From Xiphophorus maculatus (lineage: Eukaryota; Chordata; Actinopteri; Cyprinodontiformes; Poeciliidae): 64,000 nucleotides of DNA. Made by a program: the position numbers and the translations under genes. This document shows positions 27,557 through 40,324 of this stretch, in pieces (the first letter of the stretch is position 1; each line of letters starts with the position of its first letter). The notes under the pieces were generated by a model that worked only from the letters and a program-made list of their open reading frames with translations, was not told the DNA's origin and searched no databases. Where the stretch lies: positions 11,818,996-11,882,995 of the forward strand of contig NC_036457.1 of the NCBI RefSeq assembly GCF_002775205.1. The letters run 5' to 3'.

Positions 27557-29945
27557 AGCTACAGAGAGAAGATAAGTCATAATAATTAATGTAGCAAATT
27601 ACCTGAAATAATGACAAAATACACATAAGTTGTCTACTTATAGAAATACACAAGGTACAGTCCCATGAAAAAATAAAATTAGGATACCTCATTAAGTAAC
27701 TAGTTCTTAATTGCTGTTGCTAATTACCGTAAATCTGTGTCTAATTAAGGGCTTTTGGAAAGAGACTGATTTTCTCCTGTTACGCACCAAAAATAACCTT
27801 GTTATGTCCATGAATCTGTGTATATGGTTTAATTTATTTTACTTGTGTGTAACCAAATCATTAGTTGTTGCAGATTTCTGCCCTCTTTCAAATGAGATCT
27901 GGATCTCAATGGAGTTTTACCCGGCTAAATAAAGGAAAGACAGAAAAAGAAAGAAATTAAATAAAATTTGTAAAAAAAACTTAAGTTACACTTCAGCAGT
28001 CTCTTTCTGATTGAGAAAGCCTGCACATATACATGACCAGTGGCAAGAGCCTGCGATATATCCCACTTTCTGCCTTCTTTTAGCATCTTGCATGCTGCTT
28101 TCAGGGTAAACTCGCTTGGACACTAACACCTCAGCATTTTGGTAAGTTTATTTGAATTTCTGTCTTGTGGACTATTTTCTTTCTGAACGTCTTAGGCAAC
28201 TTGCTGACACTTACTTTGGGGAGCTCAACAAACTAAATGTCTGAGATTTTAAACTTAAAAATGCTGAGTAATCATGAGTACTCAGCATTTTGTCCAATTG
28301 GACATACAATATGTCCGATTGTAATTTCAGTCATTTTGGGAGGTGTCATTTATTCTCCACCAGAAAGAACCATTTTTTGTTTTTATTGTATTTTTATAAT
28401 GGCTGAAATTTTCAGAGGTGCTAGAACTTAGATTAAATTGCAGACTGCCAAAGAGTGTCCTAAAGGTATGTAAGGGGGTGGGGGGTATTTGGACTGTCAA
28501 TGTCCAGGATATTTTCAACAAATCACCAGCACTGCCTGTGAAACAACATGAGGTCTGCTGAATCATGCAAGCTAATGATGGACAGTCAACAGGGTGCATC
28601 CTGTCGGCTTTTACTGGAGATCCTTTGTAGTTCTTATCAGTGATACACATTGCAAAGAAGTAGAGAGAAGTAGAGAACTTGCCTTGTGGGTAACTATGAG
28701 TTTATCATTACTTTTTTAACTTTTCTGCTGGTGCAGAAATATGACACTGTAAAGGGCTGCCAATAAAAGTTATTATTTATGCTTGAGTGAAACTAGCCAT
28801 CTAGCTCCTCTGCTTTTTCTTTCCTCCAACAGAGATCAGCTGTTTACACAAGCTCTGCAAATGTGGTTCCTTCCCAGATATTAGAAGGATGATTATGTCA
28901 CTATAGACAGGAACTCCATTGGAATTGTTTCAAACAATAGGTGATTGGTTCCCTGACCAATAAACTGAAGATGGAACTCTGTAAAAACCAACATGTTTGC
29001 TCTCGCTCACGGCGCACTTCACGTGACCCCGAATATATTGCTGCCTCACCCTGAACATTGAACGACTCTGAGATTAAACGAGGAGTCAAAGCAAATCATA
29101 AAGCTGTAGGGCAGCAGAGCAGCACACTAGGGAAGATGGCGAGATGTTAGATAACTCATAAAAATCACACGTTTTAAGCTTCAATTCAGTGACGGAGGAA
29201 GCACAGCTACATAAACCTGCTGGTGCAGAGCCAACAGACGTGTGCAAAAACAAAACTGTCCCTACTTCCTGCAAATTACAAGGATTTGCCTTTAAGCATT
29301 TTATTAACTAGCTCATACAGGACAAACACACAAGAGAGCTGTGCACAAACACATTTTGTGAGCTTTCTAGGAACAGAAGTACAGCCAAGGGACAGATTGA
29401 GGCAATAACCTCCAGTTCACACAACATTAAATGAAAACCACCAGCCAGGTGTAATCGAGACAGACTCTATAAATATTTGCAGTTTGTGCATTCACAGATT
29501 TATTTTTTATTTATTCTTTTTTTTTGACGCATCATGTGATGGCAATATAAACAATCATAATGTAGGAAGTGATCTGTGCTGGAAATGATACTTGGAGGTG
29601 TTGGGGAGGAAAATGCATTCTTCAGCTGTGCAGCAGGAAGATGATGTGCAGCAGCTATCATTATACTGATCCAACCATTGCACTGTACACTTCCTGCTGC
29701 TTTATCAATAATTTATAGGAATGTGTAACTACAGCTGGATTCTCAGAAGGCATACTGAAATAGTCGGGTATAATTAACATCCCTCCTATGTAAGGACTAT
29801 ATTAGATGTTTGGTGTGATAGCAGTGAATAGAAACTGGAATAAAAACAATTAATTTTTAACTTCTAAATATTCAGATGTTTCCAGATTGTACACAACTAA
29901 AAGAAGTCACGAAAAACTGCAGCATGGTCAAACAGACAGTCTTAC
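27557..29945. other. Probable kinase 5' intron
   Basis: The coding start exon of the kinase has a splice acceptor only 2 nt before its ATG (AG at 27559-27560), so transcription must begin further upstream on the minus strand. No coding exon is recognised in this interval. A short-loop inverted repeat with 12-bp arms occurs at 28259-28270 and 28279-28290. Confidence 0.5.
28259..28290. repeat. Short-loop inverted repeat, 12-bp arms
   Basis: Perfect arms at 28259-28270 and 28279-28290 are separated by 8 nt. Confidence 0.82.
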
Positions 29946-30110
29946 CTGCAGGAGGTGTAGATCAGTACTGAAGCTGAGCACCTGTCCAGCCTATTCAGGC
30001 CGCATGGATCAAAGGAGCCAAACGATCAACTTGGCCTGCGCCCAGAATAACCACTTCAGCTGTGGAGAAGTTTCAGCTTCAGAACCTGCTTGACTCCTAG
30101 ACGGTCTACA
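29946..30110 (-). other. Candidate non-coding first exon of the kinase gene
   Basis: On the minus strand a less AT-rich segment ends in a strong donor, CAG|GTAAGA, at 29946/29945. It contains only a very short upstream reading frame. It is the best donor I see upstream of the non-coding acceptor at 27559, which must be joined to some 5' exon. The upper limit is arbitrary because no TATA box or transcription start is obvious. This is inference from splice signals only. Confidence 0.35.
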
Positions 30111-32747
30111 GTCTGCAGCCCCTCTGGCATTACCACCTATTCCCTCTTTTATTTTTTTTTTTCTACCCTTGCACACTTTTCCGAGCTCTCATTGCAAAGC
30201 CTGTGTTTCACTCCACTCCAGCTTTCTGTCATTCGTTCCCCCTTTCTTTCTCTTTCCATATCTGTCAATCTCAGCAGCTATAGTGTTGAATCATTAACCC
30301 GTAACCTGAGGCTCCGCCCATCACACCAGGCAGGTACAGCAGGGAGGAGAAGGATGGTCTGGAGAGAAAGTTGAAGATGAAAAGTAAAAAAATTACGCTG
30401 ATGAGTGATTAAACTGAGGTTCAGTCATTCTATAAAAAAAAAAAAAAATACCTTATCTAAAATATTAAAAAAACTGATTTATATGACATTAATTGATAAA
30501 ATATTATTTTCTTAGTGCACTGCATAAAGAATTCAAACATGAGAACCATAGGGAATGACAAAAGAGGCTCGGTAGGTGAATATAAATCAATTTTATGTAT
30601 TTTTATTATAGAAAAAGCTTTCTTCTACTTACTGTAACCATTGCATTATATCGTTAAAATGAGAATATGAAAATGTATTGCATGACACTTTATGCAACAT
30701 ATTTGCATAAATGTCTCTAGGTTCATCTAACTTAGGAAAAGGTTAGACAAACCTCTTATTATGTTAGATGGGTTATGAATAACCAGATTAATTGTATTTG
30801 CAAAATGGAAGAATGACAAGGGAGATATTTTTATTATTATTACTTAAAAGTGTCTATACATATTTCATTAGTAGTTGGTAGAAATACCTTGGGTCAATTT
30901 TTTTTCCCCTTTCAGTTCAGACTTAGCTGCTGAGCAAAACCAATAACTTCCTGGATGGGTTTGCAATGCAACTGACTTTGAGCTATAACTAGAGTCTCTG
31001 TGTTGTTGGCAATTTAAAGAAGACAATTGCTAGAAAGTCAGTCACTAATCCTGGGTAAAGGCAGACAGGTGCTATAGCTGGTGGAGCTACACATGTACAA
31101 CTGAATGTCTTCTGCAGAGATGTAGGATTTGTCTAAGAAGGGTCAAATAATTCAAATTAATGTAAGGATATTAAAAAATAAAACAATAGATCCAGAACTG
31201 AACCTTGTGGAGTCCCACAAAGATGTATAGACAATGTCAAAGAAGATATTGTCTATCCTTACTGAGACTGTTTCAATGGACAAAATATAATATTATGTTG
31301 CTACCCCATACTTACGGATTGGTGGTCTCAGTTTCAGATCGCCTTTTTCCTCCAAATGTCATGCTGGCCATTTTGACCAAACAGTTCAATTTCAGTTTCC
31401 TAAAACAAAATTTGTCTCTAAAGGTTAATCTGTTTGTCCATGAGTGACTTTGCAAAGTTTCATTTGTTTTTATATGTTGTTTCTGGGATCAGAAACAGAC
31501 TTCTCTCAGTCTATGTCTATACTCATTTCAGTATGTATTTCTTAACCTATTAGAAGCTTACAAAGCCAGGACATAACCATCTGAATTTTACCAAACTGTA
31601 TAAAGGCCTTCAGTGTATAAATCTTTCAGACTCTAAGGTAAGAAAGAAAATGTCCTTCTTTTTCTTCTAGAATTTAGCAAACAGAAATAATTTTGGTAAT
31701 CCTAATCTAAAACAGGAAGTTTTTATGTCAAACAGTGAAAAAATAACTCATGATGTCTTTTAATGGAGTCTTTAGAAATATCTGTTTTTAACTTTGTTTA
31801 TGAAAACTTTTGAAAACAACCACTCCTTTCTCAGTATTCTCATATTAAGTTGCTTGCCTCCTTACACCCACACAGTAGGAGCTGTGGATGGTATTTGGAG
31901 GTGAGGGCAATCAGTTCAACTCTCAGATCCCAATCTACAGGAGTTGGAAAGTGGTTGTTTGTTTCTATTTTTTCCACAAAGTAAATGCTACTTCAGACCT
32001 CTTTTTTTTTTCCAGACCACAACTGAATCTAAATGAGGGTTTGGAGTGGTTAGGATTGTGACAGAGGGCGTGGGGCTTTACTGTTCCTGGTTAATTATTG
32101 ATGTGTTTCGGGTTAATCAGCTACATTAATGACTCTACCGCACCGAGATAAAAGGCCTGGGATATAATCGGTGAAACCGGAGGCGGCTCGCTGTCAGGAT
32201 CGCCGTGTGTTGTGACATTTTTACATAAAGACGAACCTCGTGATATGTGTTAATTAAAACCATCTGAATTATTTGTTGATCTTAGTCACTTAACTTTTAA
32301 TGGAGAAAAATGTTTGATGCCATTTAGTGCCTTAAACCTTTTGCACATTTTGACAGGTTACAACCACCAATAGTCCATGTAAAACCTGATCATTTCTGTG
32401 TTTCTACATTTATTAAGATACTTATTTATTATTATTTTATTCAACTATTTGACTTGCCTTTGAGAGTTGCTATTTTTTATTTTATTTTGTTTTGCTTTCT
32501 TTGTGCTCAATGACAATAAAGAGAATTCTGATTCTGAAAGTTAATTGACTGTTAATGGGATTCGAAAAGTAGTGCTTAATTATGTAGTGGACAAAAATAA
32601 TACATTGCTTTCAAATATTTTTGTGCAAATAAGATGTGAAGATGTGAGCTGTGACTACATGAAAAATTGAAGGGGCATGAAGACTGTGGCAAGGCAACCA
32701 AATATGTAAATTAATCAGATAAAATGTAAATTCTCTAGATGCCATTC
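30111..32747. other. Intergenic DNA between the kinase and abhd3 genes
   Basis: No coding exon is recognised. The stretch has pyrimidine-rich DNA at 30140-30260, AT-rich low-complexity sequence, and a possible LINE tail at 32455-32540 that is listed separately. Confidence 0.5.
32455..32540 (+). mobile_element. Possible LINE (L2/CR1-like) 3' tail
   Basis: The string 'caatgacaataaaga' followed by a short tandem 'gaattctgattctga' resembles the 3' ends of fish L2/CR1-type LINE copies, which finish with a short tandem repeat instead of poly(A). No reverse transcriptase remnant was recognised upstream, so this would be a heavily 5'-truncated copy. The identification is from memory and uncertain. 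Confidence 0.3.
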
Positions 32748-32753
32748 TTTATT
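32748..32753 (-). terminator. Candidate abhd3 polyadenylation signal
   Basis: AATAAA on the minus strand, about 1.2 kb after the abhd3 stop codon. The intervening 32754-33962 would be the 3' untranslated region. A nearer, weaker ATTAAA lies at about 33329-33334. Confidence 0.4.
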
Positions 32754-33962
32754 TGTTTCTACAAGATTCAGTACATAACATAGAACAAATTATTTACATA
32801 TTTGTGCATTTACATGTATGCGTCTTATGAATAACAATAAAAAGTATGATTGTGTTTATAGCTCTGACAAGTGAAACAAGAGCAACAATGTCACTCAAAA
32901 ACATAAAAACCCATTTTAAACGTGCAGAAACAATGTCAAGGTACACGTTGTTAAAGGCCAACAATTAACAATTTTAGCTGCAATTATTTATTCATGGCCA
33001 TAAATGATGCATGAAATCACTTCTCACTAAGAGTCACCTAAAATATAAAATAATGGAGGCATCTGTGATGAATCTAACTTCATTTCCACCTGGATTTTTA
33101 TCACGTTAAAGCAGGGTCCATTCATCATAAGCGCGACAGTCGATACAATCGTGAAACATGTCTGTGCGGCCACAAGAAATAAATTCGAAACAAGATTTCT
33201 CAAAATGCCTTCAGGAACAGTCAAGCAGATTTGCACAGACTAAAATTTTTCTCATTCATCTGTCGCTTTTTCATTGTTGACCAATGTGCAATCGGTCAAC
33301 AAAAGGCAAATCGTAGCAAAATAAAACTTTTTAATACTTCACATTCTTGAGCTAGATGCTAATATTTTAAGTGCACAGAAAGATCAAGTGTGTATCTTGT
33401 ACAATTTTTACTCATTTAAGTTTTTATGTACTCTGAACTGCAAACAAGCAAACAGTACATAATTTAAGGTGTTTAAAATACCTTGATGAGGAAGCAATGC
33501 ATCAGTCTTAAAATTCTTTATATTAACACCAGAGAGTAATGAAAGTAGAGCAGTTCCGTCTTAAACATTCTTTTTTTCCATGCAATTTGTTTAAAAAGGC
33601 TTTTTTTTTTCCACATATTACTTTGCTCTGTGTCTGGGGTGGATTTTAGTGAAGGGGAAAGAGGAAGCAATTAACATTCCAAAAATCATTTAAAAGTCAT
33701 TTAGAAATATTTCTTCCATTTGTGCAAAAGCTTTTCACATGCTTCAGGACTTCATACCTAAACACTTGAAAAGTGGCTTTCCCTGCAATGAATTTTAAAT
33801 TGGTTTGTTTTGCTCCCATCTGAGGTAGATCAGCAGGGCTGCGATGACGTCAAAACATTTGGGTGGACGGCCAAAAGCATGCAAGTTAAAACAAAAAAAA
33901 GCACACACACACAAAAACAATACATTTCAGTGACTTTTTTTTTCTCTATTCAAGATCAAGCT

Positions 33963-36900
33963 TTACTGACTACTGACATCCCTGATTGGTTTTTCTCCAA
34001 CATCACTATGTTGTTGATTCGACTCATCTTTTGCCATGCCGCAGGCTCTCTTGATGTCCTTCGGGTGTTCAAAGACTGCCTGGACAAACTGACCGAACAG
34101 GCGCTCCATGTAGCTCTCCCCGCGAGGAAACAGACCCTCCAAGAAGGCAATGTGTCCACCGTGAGCCGTCAGTAGCAGGGCAACGTTTGGCAGCGTCTGG
34201 ACTATGGAGACTGGGAATGCTGCAAAAGCCGCAGAGACATTCAAAAAGGTCAGAGGCAAGTTGCAAAGTTAGTAGGTCTGTGAGGATCTGACCTTCCTGT
34301 CATCTACTCACTACTCTGTGGAGAGAAAGGGTCATCAGCAGCATTGAGACACAGGATGGGTACAGCAGTGTGGGGGAGTTTCTTGGCTGGGCTGGCATCA
34401 TGATAGTAATCGACACACGACTTGTAGCCAAACACATGTGAAGTGAAACGCTCGTCAAACTCCCGGATTGTTCGTGCCTGGAACAGAGAAAAGAATTAGA
34501 CGACAGAGGACAGGAAAATAAACGCTCAATTCATGATTTTATTTGCATTCCTCTCTACTTCCATTTCATACCTGTAAACACATCATTTCATAGCAATTTA
34601 CTTAAATCATGGCAAATCTGTTTTTATCTGTTATGGCGATAAAGTGTCATAAAGATGTTCAAATCTCAGGTATAATATGAATCAGCTGCATTGCACTCTA
34701 GACCTTTTTACTTTGGTTCTGGTTCTTTGAACCAACAGACTCAAAAAGATAGATAAGAGCCTCTTTTCAAACTAAAATAACTGAGTGACCACCAGCTCAT
34801 AAATTTAAGACATTAGAGTCAACCGACTGCAAGTAAATACAGAAAATAAATTAAAATTCTTTCTTGTCAAAGCTGGTACAAAACCAACCTTTCACACAGA
34901 AAGTCACCCCCATTTGCTCTTCATCTCTTCTTCATTCACAAATTAACTTCTTTCATTTGTTAAAGTGTAGGTTGAAAACCTACACTGCCAAAATCTATAA
35001 TATAGTGTGCATTTGCACCAGTGCCATGTGAAAATTACACCAGTCCTTATATGTGAAATACATCTTATGAATGTTGCAGTCCAACTTAAACGCCTTATGA
35101 AATAAAATAAAAAAACTGAAGTTTATGGAGGAGTAACACCACTGTAACGGTTTAATCGGTTGTAAATGATTAAGATGAACAAGTCGTGATTGCAATTCCC
35201 CCCATTGACCACTAGAGGTCATACTAGAGAACAATGTCAAGGTATGAGCTTCTTAGATGTTCACATCTAAAGCCACTTAGTCTCATCTGATCAAAACCCT
35301 TACCAGACTCCTCTCTTATGGTAAATTAAGAGAGGAGACCATGTTAAGAGGGCAATGTATTGTCAACTCTTTGAAAGATCAAGACTTTTCAAATAAAAAT
35401 CTGGTGGACTCAAGTCCTTACCTGGTCTTGTTTTTGACAACTGCTTTTTAATTATTGCGCTTAGAGTGACTAAAATAAGCTTATTAGAAATTCTGATCAA
35501 GTTAAAAAGTAATGTGTTATTTAAAAATATTTCAGTTATATTTATTCATTAGCAAATTCAAGGAGTTTTTCTTTATGTGGGATTTGTTTTTCTCAACAAG
35601 GCAAATGTGCTAAAATAAAAGTAGAATTTTTCTACATTTTAAATTATGATATGATGCTATGACATTAAAACAGGAACTTATATTCGTTACCAATAGTGTC
35701 AATATAAGAGAGGATGTTCAACGAGCCGTACCTTCAGGACATAGTCGACATCCACCACTTTCTCCAGAATCTTCCTGTGCCTGTAAGAAACAAGGCAACA
35801 TTTAGTTTTCTAATAAAATCTCACTCTACACACTTAACTGTGGTTATCTTGAATGTACAACAAACTGTGCAACCTGGTGACTTTTTGGCGCAGGCCATTA
35901 GTGAGGTGTTTATTGAAGAGAAGCCAGTTGAGAGGCTCCTCCATCGAGTCGGATGACTTCAGCGCATCCCAGGCGACGGAGATGGTGATGCCTGCCACCA
36001 TTCCCGACTCTGTGCGCTTACGGGCCAGATAGTTCAACAATATCATTCTGCAGCAGAGAAGAAGGGCCAGAAAATAATTAGGATTAGGTCAATGAAATGC
36101 ACTGAGCTGGTCGCCAACCACTCACCCTCCAAGAGATACACCAGCACCCAGAACCGGAGCCTGAGGGTACAAGCCTTTCACATGCTGCACAACTTGCTCC
36201 AAATCTGAAGTGTTAGCAGCGCAGTAGGTGACTGGGGTCTGAAAGAGGCACAGATTCAAAGGAGAAGTGTTGGATTCACAGCTAAAAGGAGGGCCTTTAT
36301 TCATCGCCATTATCGCCATAATTATTGCCATTACTGGCAACTCTTACACTACAGTTGCTCTAGCAACACCCAGGGATGGTCATTCAACAACATTATTAAA
36401 ACCAGTGTGCTTATAACAAACATCTAAATCCACAAAATGGTATCTTTTTATATATATTTAACTCACTAAAATGGGTAGGTTTTGACAAAAAAGAAAACTT
36501 AATGTACAATTCACTAAATCATTCTTGAAATTATTTGTATTTTCTAACCATGTGAGTGAACTTTTGAAAAGGAAGATAAATGCATATTGTTTTAGAAAAA
36601 ATATATTTATGGTATATGTTACAATTTTAAAAATATCTTCTGAATAAAAACATTTTATGTAGTAGAACTACTTCAGAGCAATCACATTTATGAGCTACAA
36701 AAATGGTTGCATCTCCAGTACTGATCACTAAAACAGTGTCTCTTTGAGGTTCATATTACTTACCAACAACTCTTCCCCTCCTACTCCTCTGTTGTTGAAG
36801 ACCACACATCTGGAAAAAGAAGAATCAATACAAGGAAGTTAAGTCTGTAGGACACTTGAAATTAAATAAATATTTCCTTAAAATAGATTGCTTTATCTAT

Positions 36901-38914
36901 TTAATATTATTGTCTGAACAGAAACTAGTTTTGACAGCTCTCTGCAGACTTTTGGATGCTACTGGAGCCCCTTCGCTTCACCCTGAAATTTTTCTTTTAA
37001 TTAAACATCAAATTTTCACATATTGGTAACCCTTAATATTTATTTTTACTTCATGCAAATGAGACAGATTTAAATGCTTAATTTTTCTAAACTGATCAAA
37101 GTAATCTGAAACTCTTAATTTGTCCATGACTTCCTGTGTGATGCAGAAGCCCATATGTATTATGATATTACATGTGTAATATCATATTTCTCGCGCCTAC
37201 AAGAGACTACTTTTCAAAATAACATTCCATTAAAATAAGGCAGACGTCTTGATTTTTCCGAAGTCACGAAATGGCTACACACAAGTTAGAACAATGATTA
37301 AAAAGAGACGGCTCAGGTTTAAACATGTGGTCAAACGCTACTGGGACTTGAGGAAACACAAATTTAACTTTCTTTATTTAGATGTGGTATGAAAACAACC
37401 TAATGCCCGCTGTTAAATGTGATGGAGAATCGATGACGCTGCAGGCCCATTTCTCTTACATATTCCCTCGAGACCATGTTAAGAGGGCAACGTATTGTCA
37501 ACTCTTTGAAAGATCAAGACTTTTCAAATAAAAATCTGGTGGACTCAAGATTGTTTTCTCACTCTTTTGAGCAAATGGATTCAAATAAATATTGGCTTTT
37601 TTCTGAGTAAGATTATCCTACTTAGCAGCTAATTGAATGCTTTTAGCACATCTTTTTCAGCTGCACCAAGGAGTGTATGGTGCATCTATCCCTAATTCTT
37701 CTTTTTTATAAAAAGCAGAAGCAAAGCTGACCTGTAACCCCGTCTTGTTGCCTGGCTAACAGCATGAAGCACGTAGGGCTGCTGGCTGTTCCCAGTCAGT
37801 CCGGGGAGGATGAGCACAGTAGGTCGCACGCAAGACTCAGGGTAGGTCTCACTCATCTGATTGTCAACCCAGTCCAAGGAGATCTGACCACCATCTAGTG
37901 TACGAATCAACTCACTGAAAAGAAATTAAAGCAAAATAAATTACCAAAAGCAAAAAAGGAAATCACATAAATAAAAGGTTTCCTCTTACTTGCGATAAGA
38001 GACAGGGGGTCTGGATTTAAGGAGAGCACAGACCAGGGTCTGCACCCGCCCTCCCCAGCACCAGGGAGTGGGATGGAAGCGCTCAGCTACCACAGGACAG
38101 TGCTTTTTGAGGAATACACTAAAAGCTTCAGTACATATCAAGGCAGGAGTCTGAAAAGAAAGGGAGACCAAATAATCTCTGAAATAAACAGAAAAGGTGT
38201 TGACATTAAAATCAAACAAGAATATATGCAGCCATCAAGCATTATTAAGCCATAGCATAAAGGGTCTTAGTGTTAATCAAATGTAAGTAGTTGTAAAAGT
38301 AATCTGCACTTCTTAATTTCGAAATTTACCAGATTAAAGAATTACATACCTGAGTTTTTCATTATTTATGGAAAACACTATAAAAACAGCGTCCTGCAGA
38401 TTGTGAACATTTATACTACACGAACTCCATAAAAGATTATTAAAAAAATACTTTAAAAAAATGAGCAAATAATACATAACAAAGCAAAGTATATTTAGTG
38501 ATGTCATAAACTAATAATAATCATTATTTTGAAGAATGAATAGATAAAATAAATTAAAGCATGTTTACCGAGGTAAAAAAAAAAAAAAAGACTGAATACA
38601 GAAAAGTAAAACCTATTTAACGCTGCAATAATGAAAGTGCGTTTAAAAGAGAACAAACGAATTGAAAGAAAACAATTTTTAAAAAGTAACAATGGATAAA
38701 CCCACATTTTGGGGGAAAAAACCCATAAAAACAGAATAAGCAATAAAGCGCATATAATGTAGTTAATGTCAGCTAAGCTAGCGCTGTGACTGACCTCACA
38801 CTTGCGGCCCCACAGATAGTATAGAGCAGCGGTCACTGAGCAGATGAACACCGTGTACGGCCTGGAAACAGACTCCCAGTATGTTCTCCACAGCTCCACA
38901 CTGGATAAATACAT
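33963..38914 (-). CDS. abhd3: Abhydrolase domain-containing protein 3
   Basis: Membrane-anchored alpha/beta hydrolase; the mammalian enzyme is a phospholipase that selectively cleaves medium-chain phosphatidylcholines. There are nine exons: 38914-38795, 38150-37990, 37914-37732, 36809-36764, 36238-36126, 36047-35874, 35780-35732, 34477-34312, 34219-33963. They sum to 1269 nt, 422 aa (human ABHD3 is about 409). Residues 22-36 form an N-terminal hydrophobic anchor. A CPVV...WCW segment and NELIR...DGGQISLDW match the family. The nucleophile elbow is GVSLG with Ser205; the likely acid is Asp331 (NAADDPFSP) and the base His360 (GGHIAFLEG). The exon 8 donor is read as GTGAGT at 34311-34306; an alternative GT 3 nt earlier would remove one residue. 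The related paralogue ABHD1 is the main alternative, but the overall match is better to ABHD3. Confidence 0.9.
35308..35337. repeat. Short-loop inverted repeat, 11-bp arms
   Basis: Perfect arms at 35308-35318 and 35327-35337 are separated by 8 nt. The right arm overlaps the start of the 80-bp repeat copy at 35335. Confidence 0.8.
35335..35414. repeat. 80-bp dispersed repeat, copy 1
   Basis: This 80-nt block recurs at 37470-37549 in the same orientation with one difference seen (t versus c at the 22nd base). This copy lies in abhd3 intron 7. Confidence 0.9.
37161..37186. repeat. Short-loop inverted repeat, 12-bp arms
   Basis: Perfect arms at 37161-37172 and 37175-37186 are separated by 2 nt. 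It lies in abhd3 intron 3. Confidence 0.82.
37470..37549. repeat. 80-bp dispersed repeat, copy 2
   Basis: Second copy of the 80-nt block at 35335-35414, located in abhd3 intron 3. The flanking sequences of the two copies are unrelated. Confidence 0.9.
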
Positions 38915-39320
38915 GCCAGTGACCTATGGCTATCCTCCAGCACAAACCTAAAGCGCTGCAGTGCCGACAGCGCTCGACACAACAAAGACCTGACAGAAAA
39001 TGATTAAAGTAACCTCGGGGAACCTGCCTTCATCCCCACCAGCTACCGATCAAAGGTCGCTTCCCGATTTTCTTCAACCCCGACAAGTCCCATCAGTTAT
39101 GACAGCGGCGAAGTCCACCAGCGGCCTTTATTGACCGGTATGTTCTCCGGGAAACGCCGCTTCCTGACTGCCAGGCCATCACAGAAGTGTTTGAGTTTAA
39201 ACCAACCAGAGTCTGCCTCTGATGGCGAGTCGTTTAGATCCCGCCTTCTGGCCTTCTTCTATCGGCATCAAACTCAAAATGTGATTCAGCGCCACCTCCA
39301 ACGGTGTGGCGCTTTGCTGT
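38915..39320 (-). promoter_or_regulatory. Probable abhd3 5' region and promoter
   Basis: The sequence upstream of the abhd3 start codon is richer in G+C and CpG than its surroundings (38940-39320), which suits a housekeeping-type promoter. No TATA box is evident. The transcription start is not determined. Confidence 0.4.
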
Positions 39321-39391
39321 AAGTGCATCTTTGTGATAGATTATCTAATCAATCACAGCCTATCTAACTAGATCTATCTAACTCGCTTAAA

Positions 39392-39428
39392 AACTAGTTA
39401 AGCGAGTTAAAAACTCGCTTAACTAGTT
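39392..39428. repeat. Short-loop inverted repeat, 17-bp arms
   Basis: Perfect arms at 39392-39408 and 39412-39428 are separated by 3 nt (aaa). A further partial copy of the right arm (aactcgcttaa) lies just upstream at 39380-39390. This is one of the longest inverted repeats in the window and lies between the abhd3 promoter and the 3' end of ctsb. Confidence 0.9.
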
Positions 39429-40020
39429 AAAACGTTTAAATTCCATTCCTTCTTCTTCTTTCTTTTAAGCCAATTAAAGTGGCTAAAATTAAACTAATAA
39501 CATCACAGTATTGGCAAAATGTTCCAACATTCACTGGGTAACTTGATCTGAACTTTGACTTGAGTTTTTCAGTTTCTAAAAACTCTCAAAATCATAGTGT
39601 GATATTTTTATGGCAATGAATGATATAGCTTTACTTCATCTCACACACAGACAATTCTTGAATGAATGTGCACCCTTATTTCTGCTGCTCCACATAGTCT
39701 GAACTGTTGAGATGTTGAAATCCAACCCATTACCTTTGTCTCGTAAATACTGATTCCTTGGAGTTTGTATTTTTCTGCCAATATACTGCAATTAAAAATT
39801 GGTTACCCTTCCAGGGAGTAAAATAAGTTATCCCTCCTTTTAAGTGCTCATATTTTGTGGGCAAGGGAGTTGGCAGTCAAGTAGACAAGGCTGGGAATTT
39901 TATGGAACAACCTTCACCAATCACCTCATTTCTTTTAACATGTTTTTTGTGTGTATAAGCAAATAATTTATATGAAAATAAATGAAAGAAGAAAAGGCTC
40001 ATATTTACTTTGATATTAGA

Positions 40021-40026
40021 TTTATT
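40021..40026 (-). terminator. Candidate ctsb polyadenylation signal
   Basis: AATAAA on the minus strand about 300 nt past the ctsb stop codon, giving a 3' untranslated region of ordinary length. Confidence 0.45.
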
Positions 40027-40324
40027 TAATGTTAAAACAAACCTTATAGAAGTGCATGCAAATACTTTTTGTTACAAACATGTGTAAAAGCAACTTTAAA
40101 AATAAGCTTCTAACTCACATTTCACTATAGAAACAGAAACAAAGCGATTCCTAAAATAAATTCAGATTCTCGTTAATCAGGAAATGCTGCTTCAGGCTCT
40201 ACCATAAAATAATCATCTGTCATGAAATCCATTCCTTATAATAATCTGAACATAAGTTTACATGTCATGTACTTGCTGGTCTTAGACCTTAAAAAGAAGC
40301 TTGAAACATATTTTTTTAAATCAT

